The notes under the pieces: generated by a model
Seen by the model: only the letters and a program-made list of their open reading frames with translations
The model's database searches: none
What the model was told of the DNA's origin: nothing
Assembly (NCBI RefSeq): GCF_014649915.1
Contig: NZ_BMTY01000017.1
Span: forward strand, 67,227-131,226
Direction: 5' to 3'
Source of the DNA: Streptomyces toxytricini
Lineage (GTDB): Bacteria > Actinomycetota > Actinomycetes > Streptomycetales > Streptomycetaceae
Length of the DNA: 64,000 nt
Translations under genes and position numbers: made by a program
In this document: piece by piece, positions 56,346 to 64,000 of the stretch
Layout of the letters: every line of letters starts with the position of its first letter
Position numbering within the stretch: the stretch's first letter is position 1

Positions 56346-56387
56346 GACAGGGCCCGGCCGCCCCGACAGGGGCCGCCGGGCCCTGTC
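56346..56387 (+). terminator. Hairpin terminator after hrdB
   Basis: Stem GACAGGGCCCGG / CCGGGCCCTGTC with an inner CCCC/GGGG helix, 24 bases after the stop codon. Confidence 0.85.
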
Positions 56388-56489
56388 GCGCCCCCGCGCG
56401 ACCCCCGGTCGGCACCGTGCGCGGGTGCGCACCCCCGCCCGGCGGCCCACCCTGGGTGCAGAAGCGCACACCCAGCGTCAGGAGGCCCG

Positions 56490-57431
56490 ATGCGTCGACC
56501 CATCTCCCGTGCTCTGGCGGGCGCGCTGGCCCTGGTGGCGGGAGCGGCCGCCGCCCCGCTGGCCCGCGCCCCCCACGCCGCCGCGGACAGCATCGTGATC
56601 GGCGGCAGGCCGGTGAAGGTGGCGGACAGCCCCTGGGTCGTGGCCGTGGCCAGCCGTGACCGGTTCGGCGGAACGCGGGCGGGCCAGTTCTGCGGCGGCG
56701 CGCTCGTGGCCCCGAAGCGCGTCGTCACCGCCGCCCACTGCCTGAGCCGGGAAGTGCTGGGCGCGCCGGTCGAGGCCGTCCGCGACCTGCGGGTGATCAC
56801 CGGGCGCACGCAGCTGCGGGCGGACGAGGGCCGCGAGGTCGCGGTCCGCTCGGTGCACGTGAACCCGGCCTACGACACGCGGAGCAACGCGGGCGACCTC
56901 GCCGTCCTGGAGCTCGCCGAGGCGCTCCCCGAGCAGCACGTGCTGCCGCTCGCCGGGGAGGGCCACCCCGGCTACCGGGCCGGGGCCGAGGCCGCCGTGT
57001 ACGGGTGGGGGGACACGAGCGGGTTCGGCGACTACGCATTCGGGCTGCGGGCGGCGCAGGTCACCGTACTGGCGGACGAGGTCTGCCGGGAGGCGTACCC
57101 GGGGGATGCGGACGGTGAGTACCGGCCCGCATCCATGGTGTGCGCGGGGCACGCCCGCGGCGGGCGGGACGCCTGCCAGGGCGACAGCGGCGGGCCGCTC
57201 GTCGCCGAGGGCCGCCTCATCGGGGTCGTGTCGTGGGGCCGGGGGTGCGGCCGCGCCGACAGCCCGGGCGTCTACACGCGGATCGCACCGCTGGCCGACT
57301 TCGTGGCCGGGCCGGAGGCGGCCTCGGAGCGCCGGCCCGCCCCGGATGCCGCCTGGGGGGCCGAAAGCGGCTCCAAGGCCCACGTACGGGCCGAAGAGGG
57401 GCATCCCTCGCGGTCGGCGCCGCAGATGTGA
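56490..57431 (+). CDS. Secreted trypsin-like serine protease
   Basis: A 313-residue S1-family protease with a signal peptide (MRRPISRALAGALALVAG... cleaved near ARAPHAAA, about residue 32). The triad is His in VVTAAHCLS (about residue 86), Asp in SNAGDLAVLEL (about 136) and Ser in CQGDSGGPL (about 235). The Asp six residues before the catalytic Ser (RDACQGDS) predicts cleavage after Arg/Lys. GGAGG lies five bases before the ATG. A charged C-terminal tail of about 40 residues extends beyond the protease domain. Confidence 0.95.
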   Translation: MRRPISRALAGALALVAGAAAAPLARAPHAAADSIVIGGRPVKVADSPWVVAVASRDRFGGTRAGQFCGGALVAPKRVVTAAHCLSREVLGAPVEAVRDLRVITGRTQLRADEGREVAVRSVHVNPAYDTRSNAGDLAVLELAEALPEQHVLPLAGEGHPGYRAGAEAAVYGWGDTSGFGDYAFGLRAAQVTVLADEVCREAYPGDADGEYRPASMVCAGHARGGRDACQGDSGGPLVAEGRLIGVVSWGRGCGRADSPGVYTRIAPLADFVAGPEAASERRPAPDAAWGAESGSKAHVRAEEGHPSRSAPQM

Positions 57432-57432
57432 G

Positions 57433-57471
57433 GACGGGCGGCACTTCCGGATCTCGGAAGTGCCGCCCGTC
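57433..57471. terminator. Bidirectional hairpin terminator
   Basis: Perfect 17-bp stem GACGGGCGGCACTTCCG / CGGAAGTGCCGCCCGTC with loop GATCT between convergent protease and DUF7455-like genes. Confidence 0.92.
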
Positions 57472-57518
57472 GACCGGCCTTGCCGGTCCTGGCTCGTCGG
57501 ATGCGAGGTACAGGCCTG

Positions 57519-57752
57519 TCAGCGGTCCTCGGTGTCGGCGTGCGCCGCCGGAGCGGACGTCAGCCGCTCGGTCTCATCCTGTATTTCCGCGGCGATCTTC
57601 TTGAGTTCCGGCTCGAACTTGCGCCCGTGGTGGGCGCAGAAGAGCAGTTCACCACCGCTCAGCAGGACGACGCGCAGATATGCCTGGGCGCCGCAACGGT
57701 CGCATCGGTCAGCGGCCGTCAGCGGGGTCGCGGGTGTCAGAACAGTAGTCAC
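57519..57752 (-). CDS. Small DUF7455-like protein
   Basis: A 77-residue actinobacterial protein of unknown function. A CDRCGAQAYLRVVL segment and FCAHHGRKFEPEL supply Cys-x-x-Cys and Cys-x-His-His, which would form a zinc-ribbon-like site. The start is GTG (VTTVLTPATPLTAADRC) with AGAGG upstream. It is conserved between hrdB and parE in Streptomyces, as far as I recall. Confidence 0.9.
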   Translation of the reverse strand: MTTVLTPATPLTAADRCDRCGAQAYLRVVLLSGGELLFCAHHGRKFEPELKKIAAEIQDETERLTSAPAAHADTEDR

Positions 57753-58045
57753 GTCGCCTCTTCTCTAGCTCGACGAGCTGTCGTACCAGGGTCAACATCC
57801 AACCAGGCCGAAAACGTTCCCGCTCGCGGCTTTTCCTCGAAACTTCCTTCCGAAGCTGGCCGGCTGCTGCCGGTTGGCGGCGAAGGAGCCGTATTGCGTT
57901 GCTTTACGGTTTCGCGTTGTCAGTCGTTCGCTTGTCGCAGTCGTCCTCCCCGGCGTGCGTGCCGGTTGTTCATGAGGACGTGCCCGAACCCTAAATGGTT
58001 CATGCCTCGAAGGGAACGTGATGTTTGCTTCACCCGCGCGGGGGA

Positions 58046-58075
58046 TCGAACACCCGTGCGGATCTGCACTAGGCT
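58046..58075 (+). promoter_or_regulatory. Candidate parE promoter
   Basis: TCGAAC (58046-58051), an 18-base spacer, then TAGGCT (58070-58075), resembling HrdB promoters; about 120 bases before the parE start. It overlaps a LexA-like box. Confidence 0.5.
58047..58060. promoter_or_regulatory. LexA-box-like sequence
   Basis: CGAAC-ACCC-GTGCG differs by one base from the actinobacterial SOS box pattern CGAAC-N4-GTTCG and overlaps the -35 element of the candidate parE promoter. Confidence 0.4.
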
Positions 58076-58195
58076 GATGCAGCACGAGGGTGGCGTTGCA
58101 TCGGCTCTACCAGGCCTCGGTACCCTTCGACGGGCAACCGAGCCACCCCGTGCACCACCGGGTCCAGAAATGAAATTCAGCGAGGAGCGAACTGC

Positions 58196-60316
58196 GTGAC
58201 CGCCGACACGTCCGTGCCTTCCAGCGCGCTGCTGTCCGGAGCAGACCGGGACGGCTCCAACTACACCGCGCGGCACCTGCTCGTCCTCGAAGGCCTCGAA
58301 GCCGTCCGCAAGCGGCCCGGCATGTACATCGGGTCGACCGACAGCCGCGGCCTGATGCACTGCCTCTGGGAGATCATCGACAACGCCGTCGACGAGGCCC
58401 TGGGCGGCTACTGCGACCACATCGAGGTCGTCCTCCACGACGACGCCTCCGTCGAGGTCAGGGACAACGGCCGCGGCATCCCCGTGGACGTCGAGCCGAA
58501 GACCGGCCTGTCCGGCGTCGAGGTCGTCATGACCAAACTGCACGCCGGCGGCAAGTTCGGCGGCGGCTCCTACGCCGCCTCCGGCGGCCTGCACGGCGTC
58601 GGCGCCTCCGTCGTCAACGCCCTCTCCTCCCGCCTCGACGTCGAGGTCGACCGCGGCAGCTCCACCCACGCGATCAGCTTCCGCCGCGGCGTGCCCGGCG
58701 TCTTCACCGGCCAGGACCCGGACAGCGGCTTCGACCCCGCCAACGGCCTGCGCAAGGTCAAGCGCATCGCCAAGGGGAAGACCGGCACCCGCGTCCGCTA
58801 CTGGGCCGACCGGCAGATCTTCCTCAAGGACGCCCGGCTCTCGCTGGAGACCCTGCACCAGCGCGCCCGCCAGACCGCCTTCCTGGTCCCCGGCCTCACC
58901 ATCGTCGTCCGCGACGAGCGCGGCATCGACGGCGCCGGGAAGACCGAGGAGACCTTCCGCTTCGACGGCGGGATCAGCGAGTTCTGCGACTTCCTCGCCC
59001 AGGACAAGGCCGTCTGCGACGTCCTGCGCCTGAGCGGGCAGGGCACCTTCAAGGAGACCGTCCCCGTCCTCGACGAGCGCGGCCACATGACCCCGACCGA
59101 GGTCACCCGCGACCTCGGCGTGGACATCGCCCTGCGCTGGGGCACGGGGTACGAGACCAACGTCAAGTCCTTCGTGAACATCATCGCCACCCCCAAGGGC
59201 GGCACCCACATCACCGGCTTCGAGCGCGCGGTCACCAAGACCATGAACGAGGTGCTCCGCTCCGCGAAGCTGCTGCGCGTCGCCGAGGACGACGTCGTCA
59301 AGGACGACGCGATGGAGGGCCTGACCGCTGTCGTCACGGTCCGCCTCGCCGAGCCGCAGTTCGAGGGCCAGACCAAGGAGGTGCTCGGCACCTCGGCGGC
59401 CGCCCGCATCGTCGCCGCCGTCGTCTCCAAGGAGCTCAAGGCCTTCCTGACCTCCACCAAGCGCGACGACAAGCAGCAGGCGCGCGCCGTGATGGAGAAG
59501 GTCGTCGCGGCGGCCCGGACCCGCATCGCGGCCCGCCAGCACAAGGAGGCCCAGCGCCGCAAGACGGCCCTGGAGACCTCCTCGCTCCCCGCCAAGCTCG
59601 CGGACTGCCGCAGCGACGACGTCGAGCGCAGCGAGCTCTTCATCGTCGAGGGAGACTCCGCCCTCGGCACCGCGAAGCTGGCCCGGAATTCCGAATTCCA
59701 GGCCCTGCTGCCCATCCGCGGCAAGATCCTGAACGTTCAGAAGTCCTCCGTCTCGGACATGCTGAAGAACGCCGAGTGCGGCGCGATCATCCAGGTCATA
59801 GGGGCCGGCTCCGGCCGCACCTTCGACATCGACGCCGCGCGGTACGGGAAGATCGTCCTCCTCGTCGACGCCGACGTGGACGGCGCGCACATCCGCTGCC
59901 TGCTGCTGACGCTCTTCCAGCGCTACATGCGCCCCATGGTCGAGGCCGGGCGGGTCTTTGCGGCCGTGCCGCCGCTGCACCGGATCGAGCTCGTCCAGCC
60001 CAAGAGGGGGCAGGACAAGTACGTCTACACGTATTCGGACAGCGAACTCCGCCAGACCCTGCTCGAATTCCAGCGGAAGAACATCCGCTACAAGGATTCG
60101 ATCCAGCGCTACAAGGGCCTCGGCGAGATGGATGCGGACCAGCTGGCGGAGACGACGATGGACCCGCGCCACCGCACGCTGCGCCGCATCAACATCGGCG
60201 ACCTGGAGGCGGCCGAGCAGGTCTTCGACCTGCTCATGGGCAACGAGGTGGCCCCCCGCAAGGAGTTCATCACCAGCTCCGCGGCCACCCTGGACCGCTC
60301 GCGCATCGACGCCTGA
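58196..60316 (+). CDS. parE: Topoisomerase IV subunit B (ParE)
   Basis: A 706-residue type IIA topoisomerase B subunit. The GHKL ATPase region has EIIDNAVDEALGGYCDH, DNGRGIPVD and GGLHGVGASVVNALSSRL; the Toprim domain has LFIVEGDSALGTAKLARN and VDADVDGAHIR. Residues EGDSALG instead of the gyrase EGDSAGG, and its place after hrdB, favour ParE over GyrB. The GTG start has CGAGGAG 8-14 bases upstream. The A subunit is not in the window. Confidence 0.93.
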   Translation: MTADTSVPSSALLSGADRDGSNYTARHLLVLEGLEAVRKRPGMYIGSTDSRGLMHCLWEIIDNAVDEALGGYCDHIEVVLHDDASVEVRDNGRGIPVDVEPKTGLSGVEVVMTKLHAGGKFGGGSYAASGGLHGVGASVVNALSSRLDVEVDRGSSTHAISFRRGVPGVFTGQDPDSGFDPANGLRKVKRIAKGKTGTRVRYWADRQIFLKDARLSLETLHQRARQTAFLVPGLTIVVRDERGIDGAGKTEETFRFDGGISEFCDFLAQDKAVCDVLRLSGQGTFKETVPVLDERGHMTPTEVTRDLGVDIALRWGTGYETNVKSFVNIIATPKGGTHITGFERAVTKTMNEVLRSAKLLRVAEDDVVKDDAMEGLTAVVTVRLAEPQFEGQTKEVLGTSAAARIVAAVVSKELKAFLTSTKRDDKQQARAVMEKVVAAARTRIAARQHKEAQRRKTALETSSLPAKLADCRSDDVERSELFIVEGDSALGTAKLARNSEFQALLPIRGKILNVQKSSVSDMLKNAECGAIIQVIGAGSGRTFDIDAARYGKIVLLVDADVDGAHIRCLLLTLFQRYMRPMVEAGRVFAAVPPLHRIELVQPKRGQDKYVYTYSDSELRQTLLEFQRKNIRYKDSIQRYKGLGEMDADQLAETTMDPRHRTLRRINIGDLEAAEQVFDLLMGNEVAPRKEFITSSAATLDRSRIDA

Positions 60317-60340
60317 CGGGCGGCCCGGCACCCGGGCGGA

Positions 60341-60375
60341 GCGGCGGGCGGCACCCGGACGGTGCGGCCCGCCGC
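60341..60375 (+). terminator. Hairpin terminator after parE
   Basis: Stem GCGGCGGGC / GCCCGCCGC enclosing GCACC-CGGAC-GGTGC. Confidence 0.7.
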
Positions 60376-60513
60376 TTCGCGCTCCCACCGGCCCTCCGAC
60401 TCCGCCCCATCACCTGTTGGAGTGAAGAGCACCGGTACACCAGTCCGGAAACCTCTCATTCCGCACATCCTTGTGGGCACGCCGCCAATGCGGCAGCGGA
60501 CAAGGAGAGTTCG

Positions 60514-61002
60514 GTGGACAAGCACGAAGGTCCCGACGCCGGAACGATCCGGCTCGACGACCCCTGGTACGACGCGCTGGCCGTCGACTGGGGCGAGGGC
60601 GACTGCACCGGCGGCGAGGGCGGCGGCGGGGCCGCGCCGCCCCGGCCGGCCGGCTCGTCCGAGATCTACCTCGAGGTGCAGCGGAGCGCCGCCTTCCAGG
60701 AGGTCCGCGGCCGCTACCGCGGGTTCGTCGTCCCCGCAACCGCCGCCTTCCTCCTCTGGTACGTGGCCTACGTCGTCGCGGCGACCGCGGCGCCCGAATT
60801 CATGGCCCGGCCCGTCGCCGGCGCGGTCAACGTGGCCCTGCTCGCCGGCCTCGGCCAGTTCCTCAGCACCTTCCTGCTCACCTGGGCGTACGCCCGGCAC
60901 GCCCGGCTCCGCCGGGACCGGGCCGCGCTGGACCTGCGGTGGACCGTCTTCGAGCAGGAGCGCGGACGCGGGCGGGCCCGCAACCGTGAGGCCGGCCGGT
61001 GA
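60514..61002 (+). CDS. DUF485 membrane protein
   Basis: A 162-residue small membrane protein. A 55-residue Gly/Asp-rich N-terminus is followed by the DUF485 core (SAAFQEVRGRYRGFVVPATA) with two membrane segments (about 75-97 and 107-130) and a basic tail. DUF485 proteins (YjcH type) are regularly encoded beside acetate/cation symporters, as here, where its stop overlaps the symporter start (GTGA). The GTG start has AAGGAGAG upstream. Confidence 0.93.
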   Translation: MDKHEGPDAGTIRLDDPWYDALAVDWGEGDCTGGEGGGGAAPPRPAGSSEIYLEVQRSAAFQEVRGRYRGFVVPATAAFLLWYVAYVVAATAAPEFMARPVAGAVNVALLAGLGQFLSTFLLTWAYARHARLRRDRAALDLRWTVFEQERGRGRARNREAGR

Positions 61003-62591
61003 CCGCCGGACACCAGACGCTGGCTCTGGTCCTCTTCAGCACCTTCATCGCCGTGACCCTCGGCATCACCACCTGGGTCAGCCGCCACCGGCACGGCTCC
61101 GCCGAGGAGTTCTACGCCGGGGGGCGGCTGTTCTCCCCGATGGAGAACGGTTTCGCCATCGCCGGCGACTACATGTCCGCCGCGTCCTTCCTCGGCATCT
61201 CCGGGCTGATCGCCCTGTTCGGCTACGACGGCCTGCTGTACTCGGTGGGCTTCCTCGTCGCCTGGCTCGTCGTCCTCTTCCTCGTCGCCGAACTCGTCCG
61301 CAACTGCGGCCGCTTCACCCTCGCCGACGTCGTCGCCGCCCGGATGAGCGAGCGGCCGGTCCGGATCGCCGCCGGGACCGCCTCCGTCACCGTCTCCGTG
61401 CTCTACCTCGTCGCGCAGATGGTCGGCGCCGGCAGCCTCGTCGGCCTGCTGCTCGGCGATTCCGGCACCGCCGCCCGCACGCTGACCGTGGTCGCGGTCG
61501 GGGCGCTCATGGTCGTCTACGTCACCTTCGGCGGAATGCGGGCCACCACCTGGATCCAGATCGTCAAGGCCGTCCTCCTGATGGGCGGGGCGGTCGCCCT
61601 CACCGTGCTCGTCCTGCTGCGCTTCCACGGCGACTTCGGGCTGCTGCTCACCAGCGCCGCCGAACGCAGCGGCCACGGCGAGCGGTTCCTGGGCCCGGGG
61701 CTGAAGTACGGCGGCGACTGGACGGCCCGCATCGACTTCATGAGCCTCGGCCTGGCCCTCGTCCTCGGAACCGCGGGGCTCCCGCACATCCTGTCCCGCT
61801 TCTACACGGTGCCGACCGCGCGGGCCGCCCGCCGGTCCGTGGTCTGGGCGATCGGCCTGATCGGCGGCTTCTACCTGATGACCATCGTGCTCGGCTTCGG
61901 CGCGGCCGCGCTGGTCGGCCCGGCCGAGGTCCGCGCCTCGCACGCCTCCGGCAACACGGCGGTGCCGCTGCTCGCCGCGTACCTGGGCGGCGGGGCGGAA
62001 TCCACCGGCGGGGCCGTGCTGTTCGCGCTCGTCGCGGCGATCGCCTTCGCCACGATCCTGGCCGTCGTCGCGGGCATCACCCTCGCCTCGTCGGCGTCCG
62101 TCGCACACGACCTGTACGCCTCCCTCCGGCGCCGCCGCGCCCGCGCGCGCAGCGAGGTCGCGGTGGCGCGGACCGCGGCCGTCGGGATCGGGGCGGTGGC
62201 GATCGCGCTAGGGCTGCTGGCCCAGGACCTGAACGTGGCGTTCCTGGTGGGTCTGGCCTTCGCGGTCGCTGCCTCCGCCAACCTGCCCGTCCTGCTGTAC
62301 TCGCTGTTCTGGGCCCGCTTCACGACGCGCGGCGCCGTGTGGTCGGTGTACGGCGGGCTGGTGCCGGCCGTGCTGCTGGTGGTGCTGTCGCCGGTCGTCT
62401 CCGGCAGCCCGGACTCCCTCTTCCCGGGGACGGACTTCCAGTGCTTCCCGCTGCAGAACCCGGGTCTGGTCTCCATCCCGCTCGGGTTCCTGGCGGGCTG
62501 GCTGGGGACGGTGGCCTCCGCGGAGGAGCCGGACGCCGCCAGGCACGCCGAGACCGAGGTCCGCTCCCTGACCGGCGCCGGGGCCGTCTGA
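60999..62591 (+). CDS. Sodium:solute symporter, ActP/MctC-like
   Basis: A 530-residue sodium:solute symporter with about 13 membrane segments, related to acetate/pyruvate permeases ActP and MctC. Family segments include RLFSPMENGFAIAGDYMSAA, RFTLADVVAARMSERPVR, and TAGLPHILSRFYTVPTARAA. It begins with GTG overlapping the DUF485 stop. The adjoining CitB/DpiB-like two-component system probably controls uptake of a carboxylate. Confidence 0.94.
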   Translation: MTAGHQTLALVLFSTFIAVTLGITTWVSRHRHGSAEEFYAGGRLFSPMENGFAIAGDYMSAASFLGISGLIALFGYDGLLYSVGFLVAWLVVLFLVAELVRNCGRFTLADVVAARMSERPVRIAAGTASVTVSVLYLVAQMVGAGSLVGLLLGDSGTAARTLTVVAVGALMVVYVTFGGMRATTWIQIVKAVLLMGGAVALTVLVLLRFHGDFGLLLTSAAERSGHGERFLGPGLKYGGDWTARIDFMSLGLALVLGTAGLPHILSRFYTVPTARAARRSVVWAIGLIGGFYLMTIVLGFGAAALVGPAEVRASHASGNTAVPLLAAYLGGGAESTGGAVLFALVAAIAFATILAVVAGITLASSASVAHDLYASLRRRRARARSEVAVARTAAVGIGAVAIALGLLAQDLNVAFLVGLAFAVAASANLPVLLYSLFWARFTTRGAVWSVYGGLVPAVLLVVLSPVVSGSPDSLFPGTDFQCFPLQNPGLVSIPLGFLAGWLGTVASAEEPDAARHAETEVRSLTGAGAV

Positions 62592-62606
62592 GGGAGCGGC
62601 AGCCGG

Positions 62607-63305
62607 TCAGGGGCCGTCGGCGGGGCGCCAGGCGTAGCGGTGCTCGGGGCGGCCCGTCTCGCCGTAGCGCAGGGCCAGGGTGACCCGCCCGGTGCGGTCC
62701 AGGAGTTTCAGGTACCGCTGGGCGGTCTGGCGGCTGATGCCGGCGCGGTCGGCGATCTGCTGGGCCGACAGCGGGCCCTCCGCGGACAGCAGGACGCGGC
62801 GGACCAGCTCGGCGGTGGTGGGGGAGTGGCCCTTCGGCAGCTCGTTGGGAGCGCCGGCCGCCGCGAGTGTCCCGAAGATCCGGTCCACCTGGGCCTGTTC
62901 TGCCTCGCCTCCCGTCTCCAGGGTGCGGCGCAGGGCCGCGTACGCCTCCAGCCGGAGCCTCAGGCCCTGGAAGGTGAACGGTTTGACCAGGTACTGGAGG
63001 GCGCCGAGGCGCATCGCGGCCTGCACCGTGGCGAGGTCCCGCGCGGCCGTGACCATGATCACGTCGGTGCGGTGGCCGAGCTGCCGCAGGCGCGCCACCA
63101 GGTCCAGGCCGCTGCCGTCGGGCAGGTAGTGGTCCAGGAGGACGAGGTCCACGGGCCGGTCCTCCAGGTGCTCCAGCGCCTCGGACGCCGAGTGGGCGCG
63201 TGAGGTGACGCGGAAGCCGGGAACCTTCCCGACGTACGCCGCGTTGATCCGGGCAACACGCATGTCGTCGTCGACGACCAATACGTGGATCGGGGATCCG
63301 CTCAT
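62607..63305 (-). CDS. CitB/DpiA-like response regulator
   Basis: A 232-residue regulator. The receiver (VLVVDDDMRVARINAAYV; phosphoacceptor Asp in DLVLLDHYLPDGSG, about residue 57; Lys in YLVKPFTF) is followed by a DpiA/DcuR-type helix-turn-helix (ISRQTAQRYLKLLDRTGRV, about 192-210). ATG overlaps the kinase gene's stop (ATGA). It is convergent with the symporter gene, a probable target of its control. Confidence 0.93.
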   Translation of the reverse strand: MSGSPIHVLVVDDDMRVARINAAYVGKVPGFRVTSRAHSASEALEHLEDRPVDLVLLDHYLPDGSGLDLVARLRQLGHRTDVIMVTAARDLATVQAAMRLGALQYLVKPFTFQGLRLRLEAYAALRRTLETGGEAEQAQVDRIFGTLAAAGAPNELPKGHSPTTAELVRRVLLSAEGPLSAQQIADRAGISRQTAQRYLKLLDRTGRVTLALRYGETGRPEHRYAWRPADGP

Positions 63306-64000
63306 CGCAGGGCCTCCGGGAGTACGACGGAGAACTCCGCCCCTCCGTCCGCTGTCCCGCCGGCCCGGGCCGTTCCGCCCTGCCGCTCCGCCAGGCGGCG
63401 TACGAGGGCCAGGCCGAGGCCGCGCTCGCGCCTCCCCTGGGGCTGTTTCGTCGACCAGCCCTCGGTGAAGATCTCCTCCCGGCGGGCCTCCGGCACACCG
63501 GGACCGCTGTCGCGGACGAGGAGGACCAGGGTGCGGTCCTCGCAGCGCAGCTCGACCTCGACGAGGGGTGCGGCCGATCCGGCGGCCGCGTCCAGGGCGT
63601 TGTCCACGAGGTTGCCGGCGATGGTGACCAGCCCGCCGGGGTCGGCGAGGCGGTCGGGCAGGAAGCTGCCGTCGGTGAGGCGCAGCGGGACGCCGCGCTC
63701 GGCGGCGACCGTCGCCTTGCCCACGAGGAGGGCGGCCAGCAGCGGGTCGCGAACCTTCTCGGTGACCTGCTCGGCGGTGCTGCGCCGCCCGCCGGCGACC
63801 TCGGCGAGGAACTCCGCAGCCTCCTCGTGCAGGCCGAGGTCCAGCAGGCCGAGGAGGGTGTGGAGGCGGTTGGCGTGCTCGTGGTCCTGCGCGCGCAGGG
63901 CGTCGATCAGGCCCTGGGTGGAGTCGAGTTCGCGGCGGAGCTGCTCCAGTTCGGTCCGGTCGCGCAGGGTGGCGACCGCGCCGCCGTCCTCGGTGGGCAT
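63302..64000 (-). CDS. DpiB/CitA-like sensor histidine kinase, C-terminal part (5' end outside window)
   Basis: The last 232 residues of a sensor kinase; the reading frame runs out of the window. Present are the end of a PAS domain (GAVATLRDRTELEQL), the phosphorylation site in ALRAQDHEHANRLHTLLGLLDL (His near residue 42 of the visible part) and the ATPase domain (NLVDNALDAAAG, VRDSGPGVP, GRRERGLGLALVRRLAE). This is the CitA/DcuS group that senses di- and tricarboxylates through an extracellular domain, which would lie upstream. Confidence 0.93.
   Translation of the reverse strand: MPTEDGGAVATLRDRTELEQLRRELDSTQGLIDALRAQDHEHANRLHTLLGLLDLGLHEEAAEFLAEVAGGRRSTAEQVTEKVRDPLLAALLVGKATVAAERGVPLRLTDGSFLPDRLADPGGLVTIAGNLVDNALDAAAGSAAPLVEVELRCEDRTLVLLVRDSGPGVPEARREEIFTEGWSTKQPQGRRERGLGLALVRRLAERQGGTARAGGTADGGAEFSVVLPEALR

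Larger units (their letters stand above)
57753..58195. promoter_or_regulatory. Divergent region between DUF7455-like gene and parE
   Basis: 443 bases without a convincing gene. They hold promoters for both flanking genes; the parE side has the promoter and LexA-like site listed separately, and the region near 57790-57850 is AT-richer. Confidence 0.5.

Overview
The window is a stretch of a high-GC actinobacterial chromosome, almost certainly Streptomyces or a close relative such as Kitasatospora. Support comes from third-position GC bias in every gene, frequent GTG starts, a HrdB-type principal sigma factor followed by a secreted trypsin-like protease, a small zinc-ribbon-like protein and a ParE topoisomerase subunit, a B12-dependent ribonucleotide reductase, SARP and MmyB-type regulators, an AfsA homologue and a single rare TTA codon.

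Layout. Bases 1-12.5 kb are conserved housekeeping DNA: the end of nrdJ, a YdbC-like protein, a histidine phosphatase, an ADP-ribosylglycohydrolase, a DUF4173-type membrane protein, rnhB, two hypotheticals and a RecQ helicase carrying a phosphoribosyltransferase-like tail. A NarL/DesR-type two-component system follows (12.5-14.4 kb, minus strand).

From about 14.5 to 46.6 kb lies an accessory biosynthetic island. Its core is a long minus-strand gene array, many of whose genes are translationally coupled. Reading in transcription order it encodes an acyl carrier protein, two unrecognised proteins, a tautomerase, an AfsA-like protein, a HAD phosphatase, a thymidylate-kinase-like protein, a GH3-family acyl-acid amido synthetase, an LCM-type methyltransferase, an FAD monooxygenase, two more unrecognised proteins, a LysR effector domain without its DNA-binding half, an alpha/beta hydrolase, a UbiE-like methyltransferase, a Tat-exported double carboxymuconolactone-decarboxylase-like protein and a P450. 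It ends with a separately initiated pair: a 64-residue peptide and a fused E1-like/YcaO azoline-forming cyclodehydratase. To the right are two MmyB-like regulators, a type II thioesterase, KAS III (FabH), an NADP-binding reductase, an acyltransferase, an MFS exporter, a stand-alone SagB N-terminal-like domain, a flavin reductase, a SnoaL-like protein, a SARP activator, an aldo/keto reductase and an acyl-CoA-dehydrogenase-like flavoenzyme. The simplest reading is one hybrid pathway in which a ribosomal peptide (or an amine) is joined to an ACP-derived acyl group and then tailored; two abutting clusters remain possible. Two candidate shared operators were found: a box ATGTGA(A/G)ATCTTCA upstream of both the peptide gene and the SARP gene, and GGTG-N4-CACC palindromes in several intergenic regions.

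From 46.8 kb to the end the conserved chromosome resumes: a DUF4192 protein, a glycogen-debranching-like protein, an NrtR-like Nudix protein, an ABC ATPase/permease fusion with degenerate catalytic motifs, a FadR-type regulator, hrdB, a protease, a DUF7455-like protein, parE, a DUF485/acetate-symporter pair and a CitB/DpiB-like two-component system cut by the window end.
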